A stretch of DNA of 64,000 nucleotides from Areca catechu (lineage: Eukaryota; Streptophyta; Magnoliopsida; Arecales; Arecaceae). The stretch spans positions 141,737,854 through 141,801,853 of the forward strand of contig CM038052.1 of assembly GCA_021397845.1 (NCBI GenBank). Direction: 5' to 3'. Below the pieces are notes generated by a model, which searched no databases, was not told the DNA's origin, and saw only the letters and a list, made by a program, of their open reading frames with translations. The position numbers were made by a program, and so were the translations under genes. This document shows positions 9,500 through 19,392 of this stretch, one piece after another (within the stretch, counting starts at the first letter, position 1; every line of letters starts with the position of its first letter).

Positions 9500-11295
9500 A
9501 AAGAAGATGTTGTTGATGATGAAACATGTATGCAAAAATTTGAGAAAGTAAACAACAATGAAGAACCTTCCAAGGAGCAAGATGACAATAAAAACAATAA
9601 AGGAGAACAAGTACAAGGAGTTGAAGTATCCTCAATACAAAATCCACTTCCTAAAGAATGGAGGTATGCTTATGGACACCCCAAAGAACTTATAATTGGT
9701 GATCCATCGAAAGAGATAAGTATTCATTCATCTCTTAGAAATGTATGTGATTATCTAGCTTTTGTTTCTCAAGTAAAACCTAAATCTATTGAAGAAGCTG
9801 AATCTGATTGTAATTGGATGAATTCTATGCAAGATAAACTAAATCAATTTAGAAAAAATAATGTTTGGACTTTAGTTGAAAGACCTACTAATGTTTCAAT
9901 AATTTGTACAAAATGGGTTTTTAGAAATAAGCTTGATAAAAATGGTTTGGTTACTAGGAATAAAGCTAGGCTAGTTGCAAAGGCTAAAATCAGGAGGAAG
10001 TGATTGATTTTGATAAAACCTTCTCTCTTGTTGCTAGACTTGAGGCAATTAGGCTATTATTGGCATTTGCATGTTTTATGGATTCTAAACTATTTCAAAT
10101 GGATGTCAAAAGTGCTTTTTTGAATGATTTTATTGAAGAAGTTTATGTTGAACAAACCCTCGATTTTGAAAATCATAAATTTTCAGATCATGTTTTTAAA
10201 CTTCATAAAGCTTTGTATGGTTTGAAATAAGCTCCAAGAGCTTGGTATGATAGATCGAGCTCATTCTTGCTTTAAAATGATTATTCTAAAGAAAATATTG
10301 ACACTACTTTGTTTTTAAAAAAGAAGAATGATGATCTCTTAATAGTACAAGTTTATGTCGATGAAATAATTTTTGGTGCTACTAATGAATGTCTTTGTCA
10401 AGAGTTTGCAAAGTTGATGCAGGGAGAATTCGAGATGAGCATGATGGGAGGCTTAACTTCTTCCTCGAACTCCAAATAAAGCAAACAAAAGAAGGGATCT
10501 TCATTAACCAAACCAAGTACACAAAAAAAATATTAAAGATGTTTGGGATGGAGAGCACCAAGCCATTAGATACGCCTATGAGCTCCTCTTGTAGACTTGA
10601 CAAAGATGAATCAGGTAAATCTTTAGACCAAAAATTATATAGAGGCATGATTAGTTCATTGCTTTATCTAACTGCTAGTAGGCTAGATATTATGTTTAAT
10701 GTTTGTATGTGTGCAAGAAATCAGTCTGCCCCTAAAGAGTCTCATCTTTTGGCTATTAAACGCATACTTAGATATCTGTCTGGCTCTATTAATATTGGTC
10801 CATGGTACTCTAAAGATTCTTCATTTGAATTGATTGCTTATTCTGATGCTGATTTTGCTGGGTGTAAACTTGATCGAAAAAATACTAGTGGAACTTGTCA
10901 GTTTCTTGGAGTTAATTTGATTTCATAGAGTAGCAAGAAATAGAATTTAGTTGCTCTATTTATGGTGGAAGCCGAATATATAGCAGCTGGAAGCTATTGT
11001 GCTCAAATCTTATGGATCAAACGACAACTTGAGGATTTTGGCATTAAACTAATTAAGACACCCATAAGATGTGACAATACTAGTGCAATCAATTTAACTA
11101 AGAATCCTGTGCAACATTCAAAAAGTAAATACATTGAAATAAGACATCATTTCATAAGAGATCATGTATGGTAATGTAATGCTTGAATTTGTGTGTACTG
11201 ATAATCAATTAGCAAATATTTTCATAAAACCTCTAAGTGAAGATAGATTTTGCATGATTAAAAGGGAGCTCGGTGTCATTGATCCTTTTGCCTAA
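9500..11295 (+). pseudogene. pol: C2 reverse transcriptase-RNase H, broken
   Basis: Copia RT (RVT_2) and RNase H, which make element DNA in the particle. Open pieces: 9530-10003, 10000-10230, 10389-10928 and 10962-11174. Motifs in order: WVFRNKLDKNG, RLEAIRLLLAFA, FQMDVKSAFLND, VYVEQ, HKALYGLK, the catalytic box YVDE at 10354-10365, LQIKQTKEGIFINQTKY, SRLDIMFNVCMCARNQ; then RNase H with SDADFAGCKLDRKNTSG, AEYIAAGSYCAQILWIKR and CDNTSAINLTKNP. The box is YVDE instead of YVDD, so a catalytic Asp is lost as well as frames being broken. The reading ends with VIDPFA and a stop at 11293-11295. Confidence 0.9.
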
Positions 11296-12033
11296 ACCTC
11301 TTCAAATTATTGTTAAAATCCTTCAAAATATTTTAAAATTCCCAAAATATCTCTTATAACATCTTCTAAATCTTTTCCTAAATTTTTTTGAATTTTTCTG
11401 GAATTAATTTTACTTTCCCTGGATCAAGTGTCAACACTTAAAAAATTGCCAAGTGTCGACTCATGTGAAGTGTCGACACTTGAGCATTTTCAAAGTGTCG
11501 ACTCATGATATCGGGACTGAGTTTTTTAAGTGCTTCCGTAAACCCTTTTTAACCTAACTTTTTCCCTTCTCTTGGAGTCGTGTGATCCCCAAAAATAGTT
11601 CAAGCCTCCAAGAAAGTGGATTTCCCCTTCTAGCATTCGGATTTTAGGTATTTTTTCCCTTTCCTTTTCATGGGATTTTTGAATCGGACCATATTTCCTT
11701 GATTTTCTTTCATTTTTCTTTGCATTTGGTCCGAACCTTGCTTCGTTACTGAGTTTTTTGGCCGAAATCCTTGTTTCCATCATGATTTTCTCCCTCATCC
11801 AAGCCATTCCCATTCTTTTGGATCGGTTTGGGCCGTGGCTTTCTCGGTTTCCCCTTGCTCCTCCATCTTCGCCCCATTTCCTTCCGATTCTACCCACATT
11901 TCAATCCTCTTTCTCTTCTTCGGCCTATTTGTCCTCATTAGGTCCTTCTTCGGCCCATTGATTTTCCCTCTCTTGCTTTCCTTACCTTTTTTTTTTGCTC
12001 TTGTATATACCTCTTCTCGGTGTTGTCTATAAG
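11296..12033 (+). other. C2 spacer between pol and the third ORF
   Basis: No gene recognised. At 11424-11515 it holds four GTCGAC-type motifs like those in the LTR (AAGTGTCGACTCATG, AAGTGTCGACACTTGAG). The same spacer in C5 (56265-56340, minus) and C4 (42355-42415) has them too. The rest is T/C-rich. Confidence 0.75.
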
Positions 12034-13806
12034 ATGGGTCCCCGAAAGCAACTGGCATTTAGAAAAAGGAAGTTTGAGCAGGGTCAGAGTAACAGAGAAA
12101 GAAGAACCAAGACCCGTCAGGATCCAGCTGAGCAAGCAGAGCATGCCACATAGAAGCAGTTTTCACCTTCTTCCCCTGGAGCAGCTAGAGTTGTTGGGAA
12201 GACCATTGCTTATGGTAGACGTGTGGACATTCACTTTTGGGATTCACAGAACTTCATTATAAGAGACTTATTAAGAGCAACTAGGTTGATTCACTTCTGT
12301 ACTATGCGAGAGCACTATTACCCTTAGCTTTTTCAAGAGTTTTATCAAAGTATGGCCTTAGATGGGTTACAGTTGTCAGGGGAGTTGAGATACAGGTGAC
12401 CCCTGATGTGATTAGCAAAGTATGGCAGATCCCACTCCGCGACAGAGCCATAAATGCTATTGGGAACCAAGAGGCAGCCTTTTGGTGCATCCTGGAGTGA
12501 GATGATGTGGAGGGGATCTCAGTGGTTTCTACGAACTAGCTTTCCCTCGAGATGCGAGTCTTCATCATATCATTTCTCGGATTCTGGTACCGAAGATCGA
12601 GCGATTTAATTTTATTACTGAGAGGGAGTTGGTTCTGATGGTGGCTCTAAGACAGCAGACCCCCATTAGCTTACCTATGATTATGATCCACCAAATGGGA
12701 GTGGCAGCCACTCAGTGCAGATTATGTTTACCTTATGGCATGGAGCTGACCTAGCTTTTAAGAGATTTCAGTGTTCCATTAGAGGGGGAGCCCTTCAAAG
12801 AGATCCTTCATACGGATACGTATAGAGATAAATCTCTTCATAGGATGGGATTCTGATAGATCAGTGGTCGATGGGTGTGTAGAGAGTCTGGCCAGGAGCC
12901 AGATGAGGAGGATGAGATTAGAGCAGCCAAGGCTGGACCTTCTGGACCAGCTGAGCAGATTACACCTCCCAGGCCTGCACTTATCCAGCCTGAGCAGCCT
13001 AAGCCAGTCACTCCACCAGCAATATTTGTTCCTGTTTCTTCACCTCAGAGCTCTGTCAGGACTGACTCAGACTTTGAGCAAAGGATATCAGATCAGTTCA
13101 CTGATGTCCGTAGGGAGATATCACAGGTATGGATTGAGCTGCAGGGTTTGCATATGCACTTTGACTCACATATTAGCTCTCTTCGTGCTACGACTGAGAT
13201 TGGATTCGTGCAGATACAGAGTATGTTGAGATCTTTGATGCCTTCTGGCACTACTGATAGGTCTGCACCTCCACCTCCCCCCATTGATGGAGTTCTGATG
13301 ATTCTGATAGTGATGGGTACAGTGACAATGGCAGTGATGGAGATGATAATCATGGTGATTAGTCTAGTGGTGGCAATGCAGTTCCAGTTTATCCTACTCC
13401 TGCTTTTATAGTTGATCCCTCTGTAGATCCTCCTACAGTTGATCCTCCAGTAGTAGATGATGTCGAGCATACTGATGTATATGATGAGACTGCTGTTGGT
13501 GACACAGTTGTTGAGTCTGACAGTGGTGATGATGATGGTGACTTCCTGGTTATGAGCAGAGAGGCTCAGACACTAGCTATACTTGATCACAGCTCAGATA
13601 TCTTCACTGAGGTTCAGCCAAATGCTTCTCTAGACTATCAGACTCTTTTTGAGACTTTTACTTATGCTCGATCCAGGACTACTAGGGTCATACCTAGATC
13701 AGGACCCTCTCTTAGGACTAGAAGCCTTACCCATAAGACTCCTAGATCCTCTGCTACTAGGATCAGGGCATCGATCTTCTTTGAGCTTCCATCTGATGGA
13801 GAGTAG
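12034..13806 (+). pseudogene. C2 third ORF (plant transposon domain, proline-rich tail)
   Basis: Extra gene after pol, where SIRE elements carry an ORF sometimes called env-like; its role is unknown. The ATG at 12034 starts a basic N-terminus. Stops occur near 12150 and 12325 and a frameshift near 12380. Recognisable parts: FCTMREHYYP, LFQEFYQSMALDG, VTPDVISKVWQIPLRDRA, then HIISRILVPKIERFNF and ERELVLMVALRQQTPISLP. Their order and spacing match ORF3 of C4 (LVREFY, HHIIGRIFIPKTSRFDF, KRELALM) and resemble the plant Transposase_32-type domain. The open end 12875-13411 is Pro/Gln-rich with a helical part, followed by an Asp-rich stretch and an SRTTRVIP-like basic tail, ending at 13804-13806. 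No convincing signal peptide or membrane segment is seen, so an envelope function is not supported. Confidence 0.7.
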
Positions 13807-14299
13807 CTTCATAGACTCGTAGTTTGCTTGTACTGTCTTTAGTTTGATTATGTCTATGTATGTCTTAGCTTATGTTTCAGCTTATGTTGTACTACAAACT
13901 TTGATATATGAAAGCTTATCTTTTCTTATGTATCAGCTTATTATGTTGTACTCCCTTCCTAGTTGTAATGTATGCAATAATTCAGGAGAGAAATCTTTTT
14001 TACTACTTAATGATGACAAAAAAGGGGAGTAAGAATATAAATATAAGCAATTCTTCTTCAATGCTTTCATAATTTCCTTTTGATAGGGGGAGATCTCGAA
14101 TTCTCTTACCTTGAAACTTTTGAAACATTGCTTTATGAACTGGAAATCTGATTTATTTTCACTATAATAAGTGTACGAGTCTTGTTTGTTATCAAATATG
14201 AAGATACTTTGATAAATTCATACTTTTTCAAAACTCTTGATACCTCACTAGTCAATTTGTGAAATATACTTGGTTATATACTTAAGATTTTGTCATCAT
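13807..14299 (+). other. C2 region between third ORF and 3' LTR
   Basis: AT-rich, no coding signal recognised. It contains a GGGGAG-type purine patch near 14024-14030 and GGGGGAGATC near 14087-14096. C4 has a corresponding stretch at 44190-44960. Confidence 0.6.
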
Positions 14300-14314
14300 C
14301 AAAAAGGAGGAGAT
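14300..14314 (+). promoter_or_regulatory. Polypurine tract of C2
   Basis: AAAAAGGAGGAGAT immediately before the 3' LTR, the usual plus-strand priming site. C4 has a near-identical tract at 44964-44977. Confidence 0.85.
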
Positions 14315-15710
14315 TGTTGGTTTTGGCTCCTAATTTTGATTAATAACAAAACACTAAGTATTTATTTGGACTAATATTTTAAATGGAATATGAATTTCAG
14401 GCCTTAGGCACATCAGTTTCTCCAATAAATAGGTATCGAGTTTACTAATTCAAGAGCAAGAAGTTTCTCATGTTGATTGAGCTCTTCACCTTGGAATATA
14501 GTCAAAATAACTTTTTTGGCATTCATAAAGAACCATCAAATGGATAAATGGTCAAATCTTTAAGAGTTTCAAGTTTGGCATGCTTATTTGGACGGCACAG
14601 GAGCAAGTGTCGACTCATAAGGTCGACTCATGAAGGAATTTCAGAAGTATCAGAAGGCCGGCACACAAAGTTTCACTGGCACGCTTCAAGTGTCGACTCA
14701 TGAGGTTGACTCACACTTCAAGTATCAACTCATGAGGTTGACTCATCGCCTGAGAAAATTTCTGGACAGAACTTCATGTTTTCTGGATTCTGCATTAAGT
14801 GTCGACTCATGAGGTCAACTCATGGATCAAGTGTCGACTCATGAGGTCGACTCAAGGTCTAACGGTTAGTTTTTTAGAATTTTAGACTTGCTTCCAAATA
14901 GTTCCAAATGGCTATTTTTCGAATTCTAACGGTCTTCAGTGGTCTTTTCAGTGGATTTGAAGTACTTAACACTCACCAAACCTCATGAAGTCAAAAAGGA
15001 AGAGTGAATTCACATGAGACAAACTCCAATCATTTGAAAAGACAAGAAGAATGTGTTTAAAGAGATTCCCTTGCAAAAGCCTTCCATTTTTAAGTTGTTA
15101 AGGTTTCAAGTGCCTTGCCATAATTGTGCATGTAAGAGATTCCAAGGAGAAGTCAACTCAAGCAATCAAGAGAGCTTCAACGATCTTCATTTTAGCTCAT
15201 TCTAGGAGCTTTTATTATGCTCTTTATTATATTCTTATTCTTGCTTTGTTGACCTTGGTTTCAAGGTTTTTGAAATTAGGTTGTAAAGGTTTTTGGTGAG
15301 CCAAAGGATAAAACCAACTAGGGTTTGACTTGTGAGCCCGAAGATAAAATAAGTTGTAAAGGTTGTTGGTGAGCTTAGATGATAAAACCAATTTAGGTTT
15401 TGACTTGTGAACCTTGGAAAACAAGTCGACTGTAATCTTGAAGAGATTATAGTGATTTTACCAAGGGGAAGCTTGGAGAGTGGACGTAGGTGCTTGGAGT
15501 GCACCGAACCACTATAAAACATTATGTTTGTGTGTGATTGCTCTCTTTCCTACTTGCTCTTTATTACTTGCATTTAATTTGCTATTATCTGCTACATATC
15601 TTTTAGAGATAATCATTTTGTTTCACAAACACTTCAAGGCTAGCATATAATTGTTTCAATTTTTTAAAATATCCAATTCACCCCCTCTTGGGCTCCATTT
15701 TTGGGCAACA
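14315..15710 (+). repeat. 3' LTR of C2
   Basis: 1396 bp, TGTTGGTTTTGG to GGGCAACA. It keeps the canonical TG that the 5' copy lost. Palindrome array at about 14602-14855, TATA context at 15505-15517. Confidence 0.92.
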
Positions 15711-15715
15711 CTCTC
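15711..15715. repeat. Target-site duplication of C2, right copy (CTCTC)
   Basis: Matches 4945-4949. The G1 gag reading continues across once C2 and one copy of the duplication are left out, which proves C2 is the younger insertion. Confidence 0.9.
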
Positions 15716-15726
15716 CCTTTCACCAT
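15711..15726 (-). pseudogene. Start of gypsy G1 gag, separated by C2
   Basis: Minus-strand ATG at 15724-15726 followed by codons for VKGR-like residues, matching the gag start MVKGK of G2 at 22775. Insertion of C2 cuts the gene after the fifth codon; the remainder resumes at 4949. Confidence 0.8.
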
Positions 15727-15786
15727 CCTATATTTTTTGAAGGCTCTCCTTTCCTAGAAGGAAATGAATTTCATAGTTAAAAATCG

Positions 15787-15807
15787 CCCCGTCCTGGCAT
15801 GCCAATC
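15787..15807 (-). promoter_or_regulatory. Primer-binding region of gypsy G1
   Basis: On the minus strand GATTGGCATGCCAGGACGG follows the LTR end, nearly the same as GATTGGCATGCCAGGTAGGG after the G2 LTR at 22687. The position and shared sequence mark it as the PBS; I do not assign the tRNA. Confidence 0.65.
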
Positions 15808-16590
15808 TGTTGACACTAATCCCTATGGATCAGATGGAGTACCTAGGTCACCGATTCACCTCCTTGGGTTCCTATAAAATGAATCCCTGACTGGATTTTC
15901 TTTGGTGAGGGATACTCCGATGCCTAAGTCAGTAAAGTTCAGGCCACAGAATGGAGAACTCAAAGAAAGAAAGCGAGATGAAATGAGGGGAGAGTTAGAT
16001 ATGCACAGTGCAAGCTAGTCATAAACCGGCTCAGACTCACATTGAATGGCTTAGCATTGCTTATCCTAGAGGTCCCCTCTTACCGCTTTTTATAAGTATT
16101 GCTATAACTGAAAGTAGTTAACCTCCTCGATTTTTGTTAGGGAAGTTAGTCAATCTAACGTCCTTTTAACTAATTATGTTATTGTCGGAGGTTAGTTACC
16201 TCAGTCTTACTGAAGCCATAACTGTCAGACATATGATTGGTTGGATATAACAACCAAGTCCATTCTTGATGGCTTTAGTTTGAAGTAAATTAGCCATTCT
16301 CTTCGGAGTTGTCCGACAGTTATTTCATTGGCTACAGATCAGTTGTTTACTTTGGAGACATACTCTTCGGAGCATGTATTATGCTATGGATCTACTTTTT
16401 GCTGAAGGCCGATCTTAAGTTGTATGTCATTACTAGCTGAAATGTAGCATCAATCCATTCTCCCATCAGAGGTCGGGAGTGTCTTCATGTCGATTCATCT
16501 GGTCAACCAGTCCAAATAGGATCAATTGAATCCTTGGACCAGCAATTATCTTTCTGAGCCAGTTTATCATAACACTCGTGATGAATGTTT
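15808..16590 (-). repeat. 5' LTR of gypsy G1
   Basis: Minus-strand LTR ending GTGTCAACA at 15808. It shares ACTCCGATGCCTAAGTCAG near 15926 and a TTATAAAAAGCGGTAAGAGG TATA region near 16080-16100 with the G2 LTRs, but differs elsewhere, so it is a related family. Its outer end is not sharply visible; LINE coding sequence is recognisable from about 16640. Confidence 0.65.
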
Positions 16591-16599
16591 TGACACTAA

Positions 16600-17525
16600 G
16601 CATCTAACAAGAATACATCATGGGTCTTTCGACATCATAAGATTGTAAATTGATGAAAGAATGCAATATTGGCATCACCATCCTTCAACAAAGAGATCCT
16701 AGATTTTTTATGCCAAAAGACCTCTGATAGCTGAAGATTTCAATTATAGATGCTAAGAAGGGCCAACAAGCAAGAATGATTAGAATGGGATTAAAAGAAC
16801 CCTGATTTGTTTCAAGCACCTGGAGCCCATGAATCTGCTTATTATGAACCTCTCCTCTTCAAAAAATATTGCCTACATTTGTATAATGCCATCTTCGAAA
16901 TGCCTGCCTAGTATTAGAAAGCAGTAGTGACTACTAAAGTCCTGGAGAGTGATGATGAGAAAATACCCAAGCATTCCTAACCACCTCAAGATCTCATATT
17001 GTTGATAGCAAGTTTTTTTCAATTCTAAAAGCAGAAGGCCATTGAGGACGAACATGTTTCATAGAAAGTAACAACGGACAATGATCAAATGCAAAATAGG
17101 TGATATGCAAAACAATAGATTCTGGGTACTTCAAGAGCCATCTAGGAGAGACAAAAACCGACTCTAATTATTCCTAAACATAAGCCATACCATGTTAATT
17201 ATTACTGCAAGTAAAAGATGGTCACCAAAAACCCAAACCAATAAGACTTGATTGATGAAAAAAACTTAATTAAACTCATTAATAACCCTGGTCAGTTGAA
17301 AAGGTCTCCTACCCTTTTCATCTTTGGAAAAAAAAAAGTTAAAATCACCAATAAGATCCACCTCCAAACCTAGAGCTTGAACAGCCCTAACTTGATCCCA
17401 AACAACAAGCCGACAAATACCCAAAGTACTAGCATACAGACACCCAAAACTCAAGGATCTTAATCAAAGAAAGAGAACAAACCAAAAATAAGTTATCGAT
17501 CAAAATGGATAAAATCTATAGTACC
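16600..17525 (-). pseudogene. LINE ORF2 fragment: endonuclease end and start of the RT region
   Basis: Minus-strand piece of an L1-type non-LTR element, whose ORF2 nicks DNA and copies its RNA on the spot. The open part 17266-17454 carries the APE endonuclease signature (IGDFNFF preceded by VVWDQVRAV). Further along the minus strand come FDHCPLLLS (the late endonuclease motif), TRQAFRRWH-like residues and ISLLKDGDANIAFFH, the pre-RT segment of plant LINEs, to about 16640. RT itself is missing, cut at the G1 LTR. The preceding endonuclease part is at 34823-35050, so this LINE was split at 17525 by the G2/C3 block. Multiple stops. Confidence 0.8.
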
Positions 17526-18538
17526 TATTGGCGTAGAATCTCTTTCAATCGGGCGGAGCCACTGGATCGCAGGTTCGCTGCCCTGTTCACCTGGAAAATA
17601 GGTCCCTAGCCAGATGTTCTCCAGCAGAGGACACTCCGATGCCTAAGTCAGAGGCAGGTTCCAGCAACAAAATGGGGAGTATTCTGTAGAGGAGGGAGAT
17701 GGCGAGGAAAGGAACTCTTATTTTTCCTGGGATTCACTGTGCTTACCTTAAGTGTCCCCTCTTACCAATATTTATAATGGCTGGTCCAGCACATGATTTT
17801 GTCTCCCATCCTATGGTTAAGATGGGGGCCAATTGACTACCTTCTGTCTATAACTGTGGATGGTTGCTGAGTGGTACCGGTCAGACTGGAGGTGTTATGG
17901 TTGGAGTTAATGGCCATGTGGCCACTTCGATGTAGTTATGCTTTGAAGGTGATGGCCAGGCAGTTGACCGTAACCATCGTGCCCATGTTCGCATGGGTTT
18001 GAGGTTGGTCAGGGATTTGCCTTCGGGCATCTTCTTCAGAAGGGGCCGTCGTTAAACTGGAGAGGTATCTTCATCTTGTTTTTCCTGGGATAGTCTGAAG
18101 ATACCTCTATTGCTCGTAACAGGGCTGTTCCTTTCAAGGTGAATCATAGGGTGGAGCCAGAATCGTCTTCGAACCATTTTCCTTTAGGCTGGCATCTTCG
18201 ACTAAAACTGAAGACCGTGTCTTCAGCTAAGGTCAAAAATCACATCGTTGCTCTGCCCTCTCACTTTGGCTCCCTCTAGGTGCTCCGATTCGAAGTGTCT
18301 GGCTTGGAAGGGAGTGTGTGAGCGATTGAACCGGCGGTTGATTCATGCTTGAACCGACATATCCTAACAGTTGCTCCTTGCTCTTAGTTTTTGAGGCGGT
18401 GATTTATCTCAAAGAGTGAGAGTATTGTCGGATTATCGTTTTCTTCTGGGAGGTGCAGCCAATGATTGTAAAATTTTTGGTTTGGCTGCTTGCCATAACT
18501 GCTGGTTGATTCAAAGATCAAGTTATGGACAGTTGTCG
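17526..18538 (-). repeat. Gypsy G2 LTR, left inverted copy
   Basis: About 1.0 kb on the minus strand, ending GCCAATA at 17526 with LINE sequence directly outside. It is the reverse-complement counterpart of the LTR at 21738-22686. Shared marks: CATTATAAATA-type TATA with TAAGAGGGGAC at about 17745-17780, and ACTCCGATGCCTAAGTCAG at about 17639. The inner boundary (18538) is inferred from the other copy, since homology runs on into the accessory ORF. Confidence 0.75.
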
Positions 18539-19392
18539 TTCCCTAATTGGGGTGTGAAAAAGGAAAGGGTCAATCGAGAGGTCGCTTTCCTTTTTCTCAG
18601 TTGTAGTGGTTCAGCTGATCTTTTCATTGGGATCTGGGTGGAGGATGTGGCCTCTTCCTATCCCTTGGAAAAGATGTGGGCTTCATCTCTGTCATCGATT
18701 GGTGTCACACAGATTATGACCTTCAGTCATTTTCGTATCAAATCAGCTTGGAGCCATTTGGAGCCTCGTATCCATCTCTGATGTCCATGTACGTGGTGGA
18801 CTCAGAGAGAGGGACGGTCTCTCCCTTCGAGGAGGCATCTTGGAGACTTCTTGTCCCTTTATGAAGGGAAAGGGAGGACTGGTTGAGGAAGCTTCTCTAC
18901 CTTTGCTTACTTTTACCTTTTGCCCAGCTTTTCTCGCTTCCAGCTCTCAGTTTCTTCTATAAGTAAAATTCTTCTATTCCTTCCTTGTTTCTTTTTCCCA
19001 CCATGTCTAAGTCCGTAAGAGCTCATGTTGCCAGTGGGGGGAGGCTGGGCCTTTCGGTGCCGATGATGTAGTAAGACCGGAACTAGTTCCTAGTTTCATT
19101 TCGTTCAGAAAGATAGTCCACCTCCAGGAGTGTTACCATGTTCCTGATGGGTTCCTTCTGATACTTTCGAAGCCCGAAGAGTGGGTAAATAGGCCTCCTA
19201 CTGGGCACATCGTAGTGTATGAAGATCATTTAAAGGTCGGTCTTCACTTTCCGATGCACCCTTTCTTGGTCAAGATCTTTCACATGTATTAGATCGTGCC
19301 CACACAGTTGACTCTAAATAGTATTCAGAATATCTGTGGGTTCTTGGTACGGTGTCACATGGCTAACGTGAGGCCTAGGACCAATTTATTTA
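17526..19392. repeat. Left arm of a 1.8-kb inverted repeat
   Basis: LTR, promoter side and first part of an accessory ORF. The reverse complement is clearly recognisable at 20885-22686. Beyond 19392 the left arm continues with the ORF while the right arm stops. Confidence 0.85.

Larger units (their letters stand above)
4950..15710 (+). mobile_element. Copia C2: complete, non-functional SIRE-type LTR retrotransposon
   Basis: A 10.8-kb element with two ~1.39-kb LTRs, tRNA-Met-type PBS, gag, pol in copia order (protease, integrase, RT, RNase H), a third ORF, polypurine tract and matching CTCTC target duplication. Long LTRs and an extra ORF after pol place it in the SIRE/Maximus group. It inserted into the gag of gypsy G1, 15 bp past the start codon. 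The first ~290 bases of the two LTRs differ at roughly 5-6% by eye, so it is not a recent insertion. Every protein domain carries stops or frameshifts, so it could move only with enzymes supplied by relatives. Confidence 0.93.

Noticed and set aside
11526..12144. Several overlapping 60-120-aa ORFs on both strands
   Set aside because: C/T-rich (or G/A-rich) leader of the third ORF; no motif, and frames overlap each other.
12875..13411. A host Pro/Gln-rich gene
   Set aside because: It lies inside C2 between pol and 3' LTR and continues the third ORF in the same direction; the overlapping frame 12864-13229 is a shadow.
16873..17055. Membrane protein ORF
   Set aside because: It is an out-of-frame reading of the LINE ORF2; the correct frame gives FDHCPLLLS and later LINE motifs.
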